From Anaerolineaceae bacterium UBA2274 (GTDB lineage: Bacteria > Chloroflexota > Anaerolineae > Anaerolineales > Anaerolineaceae): a stretch of 25,776 nucleotides of DNA. The notes under the pieces are model-generated. The model worked only from the letters and a program-made list of their open reading frames with translations, made no database searches and was not told the origin of the DNA. The stretch is taken from assembly GCA_002347705.1 (NCBI GenBank), contig DDWY01000041.1, forward strand, positions 21,346 through 47,121, in the 5' to 3' direction. The position numbers and the translations under genes were made by a program. This document shows, piece by piece, positions 14,531-23,816 of this stretch. The stretch's first letter is position 1. Every line of letters begins with the position of its first letter.

Positions 14531-17107
14531 CTAGCCCACCAACACTTCCGCTTGGGAACCCTCAGGGGTTTTGGTAACTTCAATCCGATCCGGGAAGAAG
14601 TCCTTGAGTTCTTCGATGTGCGTGATGATCAGGATCTTTCGAAAATCCGGGCGGATCAGGTTGATTGCTTCAACCAGGCGCTGGCGGCCTTGCGCGTCCT
14701 GGTTGCCAAAGCCCTCATCGATTACCAGCGTCTGCAGCTTGGCGCCTGCCCGTTTCGACAGCACGCGCGAAAGTGCCAGGCGGGTAGCAAAATTAATCCT
14801 GAAGGCTTCGCCCCCGCTGAAAGTTTCATAATCCCTTTCAGACCCACCATCACTTATTTTGATATCGAGTGTTTCGCGCTTGTCGCTGCGTTTGGCGTCT
14901 TTATATTCACGTTGGGTTGGGAAACTGATGCTCATGGTATGGTCCGAAAGCCGGCTGAGGATCTCATTAGCCTGGTCTTCCAGTTCAGGGATTGCCTGCT
15001 CGATCAACATGGCCGGCACCCCATCTTTGCCAAAGGCTTTTTGAACCTGCTCGAGGTCGCGGATTGTGCGGCGGGTTGTTTCAGCATCCTTCCTGATCGT
15101 GGCGAGGCTTTGTTTCTGCTGTTCGATCGTGGCAAGTTGCTGGCGGATCCCGCCAAGGCGCATCTGCACCCTGGAGACAGTTAATTTGGCGTTGGTAAGG
15201 GCAGCCTGAGTCTGGCTGATATCCGGCAAGCCCGCCTGGGCGGCGGCCAGTTCGGCGGCTTTGGAGTCATATTCAGCTTGCAGCTGCCCCTTTTCAACTG
15301 CGGCTGCCTCAATGTTCGCGGCCAGATCTGCCAGGCCTGCCTGCAGCTCTTCAACAGCGCTTTGAGCCGTCTGCAGGCGGTTATAGGCATCCACCGCGGG
15401 GCGTGCCGCTTCTTCCTCTGCCTTTAGCTGCTGGTGGGCACGGGCATCATAACCCAGTTCAGCCAGCCTTGCTTCCACTTCCCTAATCTTTACGCGCACA
15501 TCCGGCAGAAAATCGTCCGCCTTGAGCAGACCCTCTGCCTTTGCAAGGTTGCGCGCGCCTTCCGCCTGCCAGCTTTGCTCATTTTTCCGGATTTCCTGCA
15601 GGCGCAAGTCCAGTTTGGCGATCTCGTTCTGGTATTGCACCAATTCAGACTTATTCTTTTCAAGATTGCGGCGCGCCTGGCGCAGAGCTTGCTCCTCCGC
15701 CTCAGCCTCTTCAAGCGCCTTCTTATTGGCGCGGAATTGATCCCCCAGGGAGGTGCCTTTAGCAGTCAGTTCAGCGCTGAGCTCAACGCGATGCTCCTGC
15801 GTCAGCGGCTGACCGCAAAAGGGGCAATTGGCGTCAGCAACCTGCGCTAACTGTTTAATGCGGTCGCTCAGGTCTTCCATGCGTGCCTTCAGCTCGCCAT
15901 TTTCCAGTTGAAGGCTTTTCTTTTTGGTCTCCAGTGCTGTCAGCAAACTTTCCAGGTCAGCCGCGTTGCTAATTTCCTGGGTCAGGGTGGAAACCATCTG
16001 CCCAATATCCAGGCGCTGCTGCTCCAGGGCACGGGCGTCCACTGCTGCCTGGCGGATGCGGGCTTCTTCCTGCCGAAGGTGCTCAGTGGTGGTGCTGAGT
16101 CGCTGCTTTTCCACCTCAAGCTGTTGACGGAAGTCTTTGAGTTCACTTTCGATCGGGCGAAACTGCTCCGCCTGGGCTTCCGCCTGGCGCAGGCGCTCAA
16201 GCAGCTGATTATAGGCATCATAAGCGGCTTTAATTTCTTCAGCATGCGCAATCGTGTTCTGGTGCATTTGCAAGCGCCCCATTCGATCAGATTTCTGCTT
16301 TTCAAAGCCCTCAATACGATTCTCGGCGGCTGTCAGTTGACTGCCCAGTGCTCTGACTGTTTGCTGCTGTGCCTCCAGTTTTTCTTTTTGCGCCAATTGC
16401 TGCTGGTAGCGCGCGGTTTGCAGCTCCACTTCGGTTGAAGCCGCCTTCAATTCCTGCTCAGCGGCTTGATATTCTGCGCGTTTTAGTGCTTCCTGATCAA
16501 TTTCTGCCTGGATCTCAGCCAATTTACGCTCCTGGACGTCCAGGTCAATTTTCGCTTCGCGGATACGGGTTTTAGTGAACTCCTGGTAGACCTCCCACTG
16601 GTCGAGCCCAAGGATGCTCGAGAGGATTTTCTTGCGGTCAGCCGGACGCTGGGTGGCAAAAGAATCAGCCTTGCCCTGCAAAAAGAATGCGGCATTCACA
16701 AAGGTCTCATAGTCCAGCCGCAAAGTGCTTTCAATCTTCGACTGGGTGGCCCGCAAGGTCGACTCAGTCAGAATTTTCCAGGTGCCCTGCTCTCCCCCGA
16801 CAGGATTAAAAATCATGAAATCGAGCTGGCTGCCTTTGCCGCGCGTGATGCTGCGCAGAATTCGATAGATTTGGGACTCGTATTCAAAGTCCAGCTGCAC
16901 TTCTGCCTTTTGCGAACCAGTGTTGATAATAGCCTCGTCACGCCGGCGGGCTTCCCCGTATAGAGCGTAAGTGATGGCATCCAGCAGGGAAGATTTCCCG
17001 GCACCATTCGGACCAGATATACATGCCAGGCTAAAGCCGGAAAAATCAATCTCAACTGGCTTGCGGTAGGAAGTGAATCCTGTGATGCGCAGTTTAATCG
17101 GTATCAT
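14531..17107 (-). CDS. Rad50/SbcC-type SMC-like ATPase
   Basis: An 858-residue SMC-like ATPase that tethers and opens DNA ends with an Mre11-type nuclease. Walker A GPNGAGKSS lies at 33-41. Two long coiled-coil arms (about 180-425 and 450-715) flank the zinc hook CPFC at 428-431. The C-terminal half carries the ABC signature SGGEAFRI (from about 764), Walker B TLVIDEGFG (793-801) and the H-loop IITH. All parts of a working Rad50 are present, and the size is that of archaeal Rad50 rather than the longer E. coli SbcC. ATG 17107 is preferred to a TTG at 17116; it overlaps the herA stop by 14 nt, so it is translationally coupled. No Mre11/SbcD gene is adjacent. Confidence 0.93.
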   Translation of the reverse strand: MIPIKLRITGFTSYRKPVEIDFSGFSLACISGPNGAGKSSLLDAITYALYGEARRRDEAIINTGSQKAEVQLDFEYESQIYRILRSITRGKGSQLDFMIFNPVGGEQGTWKILTESTLRATQSKIESTLRLDYETFVNAAFFLQGKADSFATQRPADRKKILSSILGLDQWEVYQEFTKTRIREAKIDLDVQERKLAEIQAEIDQEALKRAEYQAAEQELKAASTEVELQTARYQQQLAQKEKLEAQQQTVRALGSQLTAAENRIEGFEKQKSDRMGRLQMHQNTIAHAEEIKAAYDAYNQLLERLRQAEAQAEQFRPIESELKDFRQQLEVEKQRLSTTTEHLRQEEARIRQAAVDARALEQQRLDIGQMVSTLTQEISNAADLESLLTALETKKKSLQLENGELKARMEDLSDRIKQLAQVADANCPFCGQPLTQEHRVELSAELTAKGTSLGDQFRANKKALEEAEAEEQALRQARRNLEKNKSELVQYQNEIAKLDLRLQEIRKNEQSWQAEGARNLAKAEGLLKADDFLPDVRVKIREVEARLAELGYDARAHQQLKAEEEAARPAVDAYNRLQTAQSAVEELQAGLADLAANIEAAAVEKGQLQAEYDSKAAELAAAQAGLPDISQTQAALTNAKLTVSRVQMRLGGIRQQLATIEQQKQSLATIRKDAETTRRTIRDLEQVQKAFGKDGVPAMLIEQAIPELEDQANEILSRLSDHTMSISFPTQREYKDAKRSDKRETLDIKISDGGSERDYETFSGGEAFRINFATRLALSRVLSKRAGAKLQTLVIDEGFGNQDAQGRQRLVEAINLIRPDFRKILIITHIEELKDFFPDRIEVTKTPEGSQAEVLVG

Positions 17108-18827
17108 CGTCACCAAACCCTAATAACTTGTTGTAATCCGCGGTGGTGGCAGGCTTTGGCTTCTCATCTTTGAGGAGTTCCTGCCAGAATTTTTCATCAT
17201 AGCGCCGTGAGCGGATGGGAATAGGCATGGGCACCCCCCAGCCGAGCATCAGCACTTCCTCTTTGGGCTGAAGCTTTGCAAGCATGCCGCGCAGGGAGCT
17301 TCTGCCCGCCAGACCGCTGAGCACCGCGTTGATGTCATCCTCATCTCCAAGAGCTCCTGAAATGCGCGTGCCGAGCTGCGACATAACCTCGTCGTAAATC
17401 TGCGACGGACGCTGGTCGATGATCAGCAAGGTAACGTAATACTTGCGCATTTCGCGCGCGATGGTGCTGAAAATTGTTTGTGATGCCATCTCGCGGTTGA
17501 GCAGCTTGTGGGCTTCTTCCACCACCACTACCAACGGACGAGGCTCATTCTTTTTATCCTTGTGATACTGGCTGGTGGCAGCTTCCCAGGTGTCGCGGAT
17601 TTTGCGTGTGATCAGATTGGTAACCAGCAAGTAGTCGAGCTCTGAGTCATAGCGACCAAAGGAAAGGATCACATGCCGCCCAGCCTGGAGAGTGTCGATA
17701 ATCTCCGCCAGACCGTTGCTCGCGGGGCTGTCCACCAGGTAAGGTCGGTTCATCAGACGGTTGAGTTTGCTGCGCAGACTTTCTGCCGCCATCACATTCA
17801 CACCCGCCTGATCTGCCCAGGCTTCCACACTGTCTGCCGCGGCATGGCGCTTGCCTTCCTCATCTTCTTCGGTGGCTTTTCCACGCATGCGCAGAAATTC
17901 CGTGAACCAGTCTTCCCCAAAGCTGGTCTGCAAAGCATCCAGTGTGGCAGCGGTGGTTTCTTTGAGGTTCAGGGTCTGGCTTAGCTGCAAGACATCTTCC
18001 GCGGTGATGTCTTTGTGCGCAATTTCAAGCTGGAAATCCGCGTTCATCGCCCCAAAATCCGTACCGGCACCCAAGCCCACCAACCTTACGCGTGCCTTGA
18101 ACTTCTCCTTGAGTCCGATCACCGGCTGACCAGTATCGGAGGAGGTGCTTGAGGGGCCATATTCGTTATGCATATCAAAAATCAGGGCGGAGGCGTTGTT
18201 GGCATGGATCAAACCCGCCAGGATCATGCGCGCCAGAAAGGATTTACCCGAACCAGTCGTGCCAAAAATTCCCGATGATCGCTGGACGAGCTTCTCGAGG
18301 TTAAGGCAGACCGCATGCCCCTGTTCGCGCGTCTCGCCAACGCGGAAGATGGTCTTGCCGTCCTCCCTGCCAAATATCTGGGCAATATCTTCAGCATTGG
18401 CCAGCTTGACCGGCGCGTGGTGGTCGGGCACGGTTTTCACCGTGATGGGTTTGCTGATTTCAGGTCGGTTTTGCGCCCAGGCGGCGTATTCCAGGCTGGC
18501 TGGGTCCGGACCGCGGTCGAGCATCAGGGCGGGCATGACTGCCAGGTTGGTGTAGAGCGTGTTCTGGTTGAGGTACTGCCCCAGGCGCGGGTTGAAGCGC
18601 TCGCTGTTGAGCTGGCTGGCGTAATTAGGGTCGATAGCCGCCAGCTGAAGATCTGTCACCAAGCCATAAAAGCGCAGTGTGCCGCTATCCATCACCACAA
18701 AAGCCCCTTCCTGGACCGTTTGTGCCGGCACAGTCAGCTTCACCTGCAAGTTGGCTTCAAGTCCACCGCCGGTTACAAAGCCGATCGGCGGGTTGTCATT
18801 GCTGAAATCTGCTCGTGGTTCCATCAT
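17094..18827 (-). CDS. herA: HerA-type hexameric DNA translocase ATPase
   Basis: A 577-residue FtsK/HerA-family ATPase. In archaea HerA forms a hexamer that pumps DNA into the NurA nuclease to resect double-strand breaks. The N-terminal HAS barrel is at about 13-65 (IGFVTGG... FYGLVTDL). Walker A GTTGSGKS is at 189-196, followed by DMHNEYG near 218-224, which is typical of HerA. Walker B VVVVEEAH is at 433-440, then TIAREMRKY and IIDQRPSQI. The C-terminus has the RSRRYDEKFW segment. Two ATGs follow one another at 18827 and 18824; GGAG lies about 9 nt before the first, overlapping the end of the preceding gene. It lies between the HAS-like gene and rad50 in one operon. Confidence 0.93.
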   Translation of the reverse strand: MMEPRADFSNDNPPIGFVTGGGLEANLQVKLTVPAQTVQEGAFVVMDSGTLRFYGLVTDLQLAAIDPNYASQLNSERFNPRLGQYLNQNTLYTNLAVMPALMLDRGPDPASLEYAAWAQNRPEISKPITVKTVPDHHAPVKLANAEDIAQIFGREDGKTIFRVGETREQGHAVCLNLEKLVQRSSGIFGTTGSGKSFLARMILAGLIHANNASALIFDMHNEYGPSSTSSDTGQPVIGLKEKFKARVRLVGLGAGTDFGAMNADFQLEIAHKDITAEDVLQLSQTLNLKETTAATLDALQTSFGEDWFTEFLRMRGKATEEDEEGKRHAAADSVEAWADQAGVNVMAAESLRSKLNRLMNRPYLVDSPASNGLAEIIDTLQAGRHVILSFGRYDSELDYLLVTNLITRKIRDTWEAATSQYHKDKKNEPRPLVVVVEEAHKLLNREMASQTIFSTIAREMRKYYVTLLIIDQRPSQIYDEVMSQLGTRISGALGDEDDINAVLSGLAGRSSLRGMLAKLQPKEEVLMLGWGVPMPIPIRSRRYDEKFWQELLKDEKPKPATTADYNKLLGFGDDDTD

Positions 18828-18830
18828 GCG

Positions 18831-19439
18831 TTACTCCAATTCTGATAGTGCATCCAACACCTGGGTCAGGCGCGGATAGTCATCTCTTAACAGGACAATC
18901 AATCTCTGGCAGGCTGCCTCGTACCACTCGGGGTTGCCCAGCGAATCCTGCACGCGGCGTGCCTGGCTGAGGTGCGCCACAAGCAGCTCTTCAATCGGCT
19001 GGTCCGCCAGGCGCAGGATGTGGCGCAGGTAGGAATACCCCTGGCTGGTGAAGCGCGCCACTTCGCTCGAATCGCACAGGAATAGTTGGTCCAGGCTGAG
19101 CGGCGGACGGGGCGGCAAGTGGTGGTGGATCTCGCCATCGTTCCGGTAGCCAATCGTAAGCACGTGGATCTCAACCGGCAAATTGCGGTTGTAGCGGTTG
19201 TCGGCAGTATATTCCCCTGGGATGCTCACCCCCGAAACAAGCTGCCGCACGAGCCCATCGTCGTTGATGCTGATGTTGGTGATCAGTCCGTAGACATCGG
19301 TCTGATCTTCGAGCGACGCTCTGACCAGTGAGCCAAACGCCGGGGTTTCCAATTCCCGGACGCGGCAGCCTGCCACAAACTGGCTGTTATCGGCGCGCAG
19401 GAGTTTGCCGATGGGGATCGAACGGGACGAATCGCTCAT
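18831..19439 (-). CDS. Unnamed repair-operon protein, HAS-barrel-like N-terminus
   Basis: A 202-residue protein without a family name I can give. Its first 60-70 residues (SIPIGKLLRADNSQFVAGCR... VYGLITNISI) resemble in pattern the HAS barrel at the start of HerA, including a Gly-rich first strand and the YGLIT / YGLVT strand. This is my reading, not a search result. The rest (about 105-202) is mostly helical with Leu-rich segments and has no ATPase motif. The gene overlaps the nurA stop as ATGA and ends 3 nt before herA. It may cap, load or bridge the HerA ring and NurA, or pair with HerA's own barrel. The function is unproven. Confidence 0.75.
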   Translation of the reverse strand: MSDSSRSIPIGKLLRADNSQFVAGCRVRELETPAFGSLVRASLEDQTDVYGLITNISINDDGLVRQLVSGVSIPGEYTADNRYNRNLPVEIHVLTIGYRNDGEIHHHLPPRPPLSLDQLFLCDSSEVARFTSQGYSYLRHILRLADQPIEELLVAHLSQARRVQDSLGNPEWYEAACQRLIVLLRDDYPRLTQVLDALSELE

Positions 19440-20602
19440 GAGAGTCCTTTCAGGTAATCTTTATTTGAACGTTGTTGGTGGACACGGAACTGAGGATCGA
19501 GCTGGCTCTGCAGGATCGCTTCAACCTCATCCGCTTCAATCCGCTTAACAATCGCCAGCTCATGGGAACGATGCAGCAGGTAGGGGTAAGGGTGAGAATC
19601 AAGCACCTGGGCTTCCTTGTAGATGACCGCGTGCAGCTTGTCCACCAGACCTGGTACTTCGCTGACCCACAGGGGGAATTCCACGCGCGTCAGACAAGGC
19701 TCATCTGCAACACCGCTGACATTCATGTAAAAGAATGCAACCGGCATGTTATTTGAGGGCTTCCTGGCGCTGCGAGTGATGGCTTCGAAGATCGCGGAGC
19801 GTTCCCCTGGCAGACGCAGGATTTCCTGCAAGATGAAGCGGTCGCTCAGGTTGAGTTCACGATTGTTGGATTCGGGCGGTAAGCCCTGGCGCTTGCACTG
19901 GAAGATGGCCAGCATGCGACTGAGCATGGCGGAACCGGGCTTATCAATGTAGCCAGCGGTCACCACACCCCGACGCCGCAGGTCCTGGTCGATTTCGAAA
20001 ACCTCTTGCTGCACCTGTTGACCCCGGTCGCCCTGGATAGTTGAACGATAGAAGACGTCCAGCGGACCATCGGTAAGGGTGATGATTGGCTCGAGGTCTT
20101 CAGGCGAGACTGCCTGGCGGATCAATTTGCGTTCTGCCAGATCGCGCAGGAGCGCCACCTCATCCTCGCCAATCAGAGTACCCTCAGAGCTCAGGATCTG
20201 GTCCATGGCAAGCAATTCAGTTTCCACCCTTATCTCAGGTGCTTCGCCGCTGCCAATGTGCGCCTTGATCAGGCCGACGTTGACCACGCCAAACTGCAGG
20301 GCGCGATGACGGCTGGGAACAATCTGCGAGCCATCTGCTGCAATCAGGGTGTAGCTTTCGGGAGCTTGAGGCAGCGGGCGGTGGGTCAGGATCGGCTCGC
20401 TGGTCGGTTTTGCCAGGTAGAGATTGGTTAGTTGTTGTTCAGCCTCCTCAATCGCCTGGCGCAGCAGGTCAGGATCGGACGCGGCATCCGCGAGCAGGCC
20501 TTTCAACTTTTCAGACCGGACAGCCTGTTCGGCCTGCCAGGCAGCGTATTGTGCCGCGAATTGACCCTGGCTGTGTTCTAACTGAGCGTAATTTACCGGC
20601 AT
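19436..20602 (-). CDS. nurA: NurA family 5'-3' nuclease
   Basis: A 388-residue nuclease expected to resect DNA ends together with HerA. NurA marks are AADGSQI with catalytic Asp 90, LTDGPLD with D178 (the second acidic site), YIDKPGS (219-224) and, near the C-terminus, SHPYPYLLHRSHELAIV with the conserved His and Ala residues. The start is ATG 20602, preceded by AAGGAG only a few nt away; a longer in-frame extension to 20767 crosses the promoter and looks non-coding. It is the first gene of the operon and overlaps the next by 4 nt. Length is close to archaeal NurA. Confidence 0.9.
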   Translation of the reverse strand: MPVNYAQLEHSQGQFAAQYAAWQAEQAVRSEKLKGLLADAASDPDLLRQAIEEAEQQLTNLYLAKPTSEPILTHRPLPQAPESYTLIAADGSQIVPSRHRALQFGVVNVGLIKAHIGSGEAPEIRVETELLAMDQILSSEGTLIGEDEVALLRDLAERKLIRQAVSPEDLEPIITLTDGPLDVFYRSTIQGDRGQQVQQEVFEIDQDLRRRGVVTAGYIDKPGSAMLSRMLAIFQCKRQGLPPESNNRELNLSDRFILQEILRLPGERSAIFEAITRSARKPSNNMPVAFFYMNVSGVADEPCLTRVEFPLWVSEVPGLVDKLHAVIYKEAQVLDSHPYPYLLHRSHELAIVKRIEADEVEAILQSQLDPQFRVHQQRSNKDYLKGLS

Positions 20603-20630
20603 AATCTCCTTATGGGCAGTGCGTTTCCTT

Positions 20631-20636
20631 ATTATA
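20631..20636 (-). promoter_or_regulatory. -10 box of the nurA operon
   Basis: On the minus strand TATAAT lies about 29 nt before the nurA ATG (20602), with AAGGAG between. No clear -35 box is seen. The divergent SIMPL gene starts about 115 nt away. Confidence 0.5.
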
Positions 20637-20717
20637 TCCAAGCCGGGGAAGCAAATTGGAACAAAAGACCCCCATCCGACGTTTAAAGCACAGATTGTTA
20701 ACCATATAGGAGAAAAA

Positions 20718-21479
20718 ATGAACAAAAAAAACGTCTTCACATTTATTGCTCTGCTGTTAGTCGCCACCCTTGGCCTCTCAGCCTGTACTATGTTGCCAGT
20801 TCAGCCAGCTGACGCAACAAATACAACCCCTCAATCAGTGACTGCTCCACTTCGCACTTTGAGCGTGACTGGAACTGGTAAGGTAATGCTCGTGCCAGAC
20901 CTAGCATACATCAATATTGGTGTTCGCAGTGAGGCAGCGGATGTTTCTTCCGCTCTTGCAGCCAACAACACCCAGGCAACCGCAATTTCTGATGCGATCA
21001 AAGCCATGGGAGTTGAGGATAAAGATTTGCAAACTGCGAACTTCAATGTCTATTCCATTCAGCAGTACGACCAGATGGGTCAACCCAGCTACGTCAGCTA
21101 TTCAGTTGAGAACACTCTGTATGTCACGGTGCGCGATCTGACCAAACTGAGCCAGATCCTGGATGCCGCGCTGAGTGCTGGCGCCAACCAGATCTACGGC
21201 ATCAACTTCGACATAGCCAACCGCCAGGCAGCCCTGGATCAGGCAAGAGACCTTGCCATCAAGGATGCCCAAACAAAAGCGCTGGTAACTGCAGGGACAG
21301 CTGGTGTGATATTGGGTCAAATTCAGACCATCAACGTTTCCAACACCTCTTACGTGCAGCCCTACTCCCCCTACGGCATGGGCGGTGGCGCGGCAGTGGA
21401 TGCTTACTCATCCGTGCCCGTCTCAGCCGGACAGATCGTGGTCACCTTTGACGCCAATCTGATTTATGTAATCGAATAA
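20718..21479 (+). CDS. SIMPL domain (DUF541) lipoprotein
   Basis: A 253-residue predicted lipoprotein. The signal peptide ends LSAC with Cys 23. The body is a SIMPL/DUF541 domain from about 48: LSVTGTGKVMLVPDLAYINIGV is the usual opening, followed by the NNTQATAISDAIKAMGV helix and the LDQARDLAIKDAQTKA helix. Proteins of this family are found in the periplasm or on the surface; their role in bacteria is not settled (E. coli YggE is linked to oxidative stress). The start at 20718 has AGGAG 5 nt upstream. A strong terminator follows, so it is monocistronic. It is transcribed away from nurA. Confidence 0.88.
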   Translation: MNKKNVFTFIALLLVATLGLSACTMLPVQPADATNTTPQSVTAPLRTLSVTGTGKVMLVPDLAYINIGVRSEAADVSSALAANNTQATAISDAIKAMGVEDKDLQTANFNVYSIQQYDQMGQPSYVSYSVENTLYVTVRDLTKLSQILDAALSAGANQIYGINFDIANRQAALDQARDLAIKDAQTKALVTAGTAGVILGQIQTINVSNTSYVQPYSPYGMGGGAAVDAYSSVPVSAGQIVVTFDANLIYVIE

Positions 21480-21518
21480 GAACCCTTGCTTTTTGCTCCC
21501 AACAAAATGCGTAAAAAC

Positions 21519-21553
21519 AACACCCCGGAAAGTAAATTTCCCGGGGTGTTTTT
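21519..21553 (+). terminator. Rho-independent terminator of the SIMPL gene
   Basis: AACACCCCGGAAA pairs with TTTCCCGGGGTGTT (one bulged C) around a short loop and is followed by TTT. It lies 40 nt after the stop codon. Confidence 0.85.
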
Positions 21554-21593
21554 GGTATTAGGCACAAGTTTGCAAAAGTTTCTACAGGGGGCG

Positions 21594-21602
21594 TGATAAA
21601 AT
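21594..21602 (+). promoter_or_regulatory. Extended -10 promoter of the phosphoglucomutase gene
   Basis: TGATAAAAT is an extended -10. The leader of about 80 nt contains the hairpin CAGGC-AAAA-GCCTG (21657-21670) and AGGAG before ATG 21690. No canonical -35 at the right distance. Confidence 0.5.
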
Positions 21603-21689
21603 GAAGCATCCCTGATTGAAGTCCGAGAAGGGGCAGGAAGAATTCATACCATCCAGCAGGCAAAAGCCTGATAAAGAAGAGGAGACCCT

Positions 21690-23333
21690 ATGAGCATTCA
21701 TCCATTGGCTGGCAAACCCGCGCCGATCGAATCACTCACCAACATACCCCGTTTGATTTCGGCCTATTACACACAGCACCCCGAACCGGGCAATCCGGCC
21801 CAGGCGGTTGCTTTTGGCACCTCAGGCCACCGCGGCAGTTCGCTGAATGGAAGTTTCAACGATGACCACGTGGCTGCCATCAGCCAGGCGATTTACGAAT
21901 ATCGCCGGGGCGAGGGCATCAGCGGGCCGCTTTTCATGGGGATGGATAGTCACGGGCTTTCCGAACCGGCGCTCTATACCGCCATTGAGGTGTTTGCCGG
22001 CAACGCGATGGAGATCCATATTCATCAGAAGCACCAATACACCCCCACACCCGTCATCTCGCACGCCATCCTGACCTGGAATGCCAGCCACCAGGGCGTG
22101 CAGGCGGACGGTGTGGTCATTTCGCCTTCCCACAACCCACCTGAAGACGGCGGTTTCAAGTACAACCCGCCCAATGGCGGTCCGGCTGATACCGTCACCA
22201 CCAAGTGGATCCAGAACCGGGCTAACGAGATTATTGCCAACGATATGTTGGATGTGCGCCGGATGCCGCTGAATAAGGCCATGGCAGCCGACACAACCAA
22301 ACAAATCGACCTGCTGACACCCTACATCAAGGACCTCATCAACGTGGTGGATCTGAAGGCGATCGCCGACTCGGGCATTCATATCGGCGTCGATCCTCTG
22401 GGCGGTTCGGGCATTGCCTATTGGGAACCGATGGCGGAGATGTATGGCCTAAACCTGGACGTGGTCAACAAACGCGTTGACCCAACCTTCTCCTTTATGA
22501 CCCTGGATCGGGACGGCAAGATCCGCATGGACTGCTCCTCTCCCTACGCGATGGCCAGCCTGGTTGCCATGAAAGATGATTTTGATATCTCCTTTGGCAA
22601 CGATGTCGATTACGACCGGCATGGGATCGTCACCCCCAGCGTGGGGCTGATGAACCCCAATCACTACCTGAGCGTGGCGATCTGGTACCTCTTCCAAAAC
22701 CGTCCTGGCTGGCCGGCTGAGGCCGCGGTTGGAAAAACGCTTGTTTCCAGTTCGATCATCGACAAAGTGGTCAAAAAAATTGGGCGTAAACTGTGCGAAG
22801 TGCCAGTGGGTTTCAAGTGGTTCGTGCCCGGACTGCTGGATGGCAGCATCGGATTCGGCGGGGAGGAAAGCGCCGGGGCTTCGTTCCTGCGCAAAAACGG
22901 ACAGACCTGGACGACCGATAAGGATGGCATTATCCTCAACCTGCTCGCCGCGGAGATCCTGGCTGTGACCGGTAAGGACCCGGGTTTGCACTACCAGGCA
23001 CTGGAGGCGGAACTGGGCGGAAGTTTCTATGCCCGCCAGGACGCGCCCGCGAACGCCAAACAGAAGGCGATTTTGAGCAACCTTTCGCCGGATCTGGTGA
23101 AAGCCGAGATGATGGCTGGCGATCCGATTTTGGATAAGCTCACCGCCGCAACCTGCAATCATGCACCCATTGGCGGTTTGAAGGTCGCTACTGAGAATGG
23201 CTGGTTCGCCGCCAGACCTTCGGGAACGGAAGATATTTACAAGATCTACGCTGAGAGCCTCAAGAGCGAGGAGCATTTGGCCCAGATCCAAAAGGAAGCC
23301 CGCGAGATCGTCGATGCCGCGTTGGGGCAATAA
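21690..23333 (+). CDS. pgm: Phosphoglucomutase, alpha-D-glucose phosphate-specific
   Basis: Interconverts glucose 1-phosphate and glucose 6-phosphate in the cytoplasm, linking glycogen or maltodextrin breakdown to glycolysis. The 547-residue length equals that of E. coli Pgm. Catalytic phosphoserine is S147 in SPSHNPPEDGG; the magnesium loop is GNDVDYDRHG with D305, D307 and D309; the sugar-binding GGEESAG lies at 390-396; the phosphate loop RPSGTEDIYKIY is near the C-terminus. AFGTSGHRG (41-49) is typical for this subfamily. The start at 21690 has AGGAG upstream. It stands alone between a promoter and the repeat block. The amylase gene about 20 kb away may serve the same pathway, but they are not linked in transcription. 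Confidence 0.96.
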   Translation: MSIHPLAGKPAPIESLTNIPRLISAYYTQHPEPGNPAQAVAFGTSGHRGSSLNGSFNDDHVAAISQAIYEYRRGEGISGPLFMGMDSHGLSEPALYTAIEVFAGNAMEIHIHQKHQYTPTPVISHAILTWNASHQGVQADGVVISPSHNPPEDGGFKYNPPNGGPADTVTTKWIQNRANEIIANDMLDVRRMPLNKAMAADTTKQIDLLTPYIKDLINVVDLKAIADSGIHIGVDPLGGSGIAYWEPMAEMYGLNLDVVNKRVDPTFSFMTLDRDGKIRMDCSSPYAMASLVAMKDDFDISFGNDVDYDRHGIVTPSVGLMNPNHYLSVAIWYLFQNRPGWPAEAAVGKTLVSSSIIDKVVKKIGRKLCEVPVGFKWFVPGLLDGSIGFGGEESAGASFLRKNGQTWTTDKDGIILNLLAAEILAVTGKDPGLHYQALEAELGGSFYARQDAPANAKQKAILSNLSPDLVKAEMMAGDPILDKLTAATCNHAPIGGLKVATENGWFAARPSGTEDIYKIYAESLKSEEHLAQIQKEAREIVDAALGQ

Positions 23334-23686
23334 GTAGCATTTTTATTGGCTACCACAGGGGATTTCCCATCCGAGAACAACGACCGTAGGTCGGACGGAG
23401 TACCGGCGAAGCTGTGTAATGAGACCGCCCCAGACCCTTGCCCCACCATTCACCTTTTGCGGGCTCACTCCGACATACCTTTTTATTACCTTAACCGAAT
23501 TGTTGGAGTGATAGACCCCGCGAACAGATACACGGGGCAGGCCTGCACACCATTCCGCCCTACATCAGACCGGGTAAAAATGGGGGGTTACCCCTACGGG
23601 GTCTTTCGTCGGCCGGACATTGTGCATTTTGGGTATTGCGAATTTCAATACATTTTTTGCCGGTGTAGGATTATTGGGTCTATTGG

Positions 23687-23714
23687 GTAGGGGCGACGCA
23701 TGTGTCGCCTCTAC
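23687..23714 (+). repeat. GTAGG-GGCGACG palindrome, copy 1
   Basis: GTAGG, arm GGCGACG, centre CATG, arm TGTCGCC, TCTAC. One mismatch between arms. Same overall frame as the 24-nt elements. The following bases (ATTGATTTCACAT) also recur at copy 2. Confidence 0.7.
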
Positions 23715-23816
23715 ATTGATTTCACATGTTTGCCCGGGTAACCACGGTGTGTAACCCTTACAATGGGTGTTCCTATGGTCGGGGTAATACATTTCTTGAG
23801 GCAATTGGTATTCAGG

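Noticed and set aside
14531..20602. Anti-phage defence island built on HerA
   Set aside because: Known HerA defence pairs use SIR2- or DUF4297-type effectors. Here the partners are NurA and Rad50, so DNA repair is the simpler reading.
20603..20767. N-terminal extension of NurA to 20767
   Set aside because: The extra 55 residues cover the promoter and the divergent spacer; ATG 20602 has a ribosome-binding site and matches the family start.
22449..23330. Minus-strand open frame of 293 codons inside pgm
   Set aside because: Pgm catalytic motifs lie on the plus strand throughout; the reverse frame is a by-product of GC-rich codon use.
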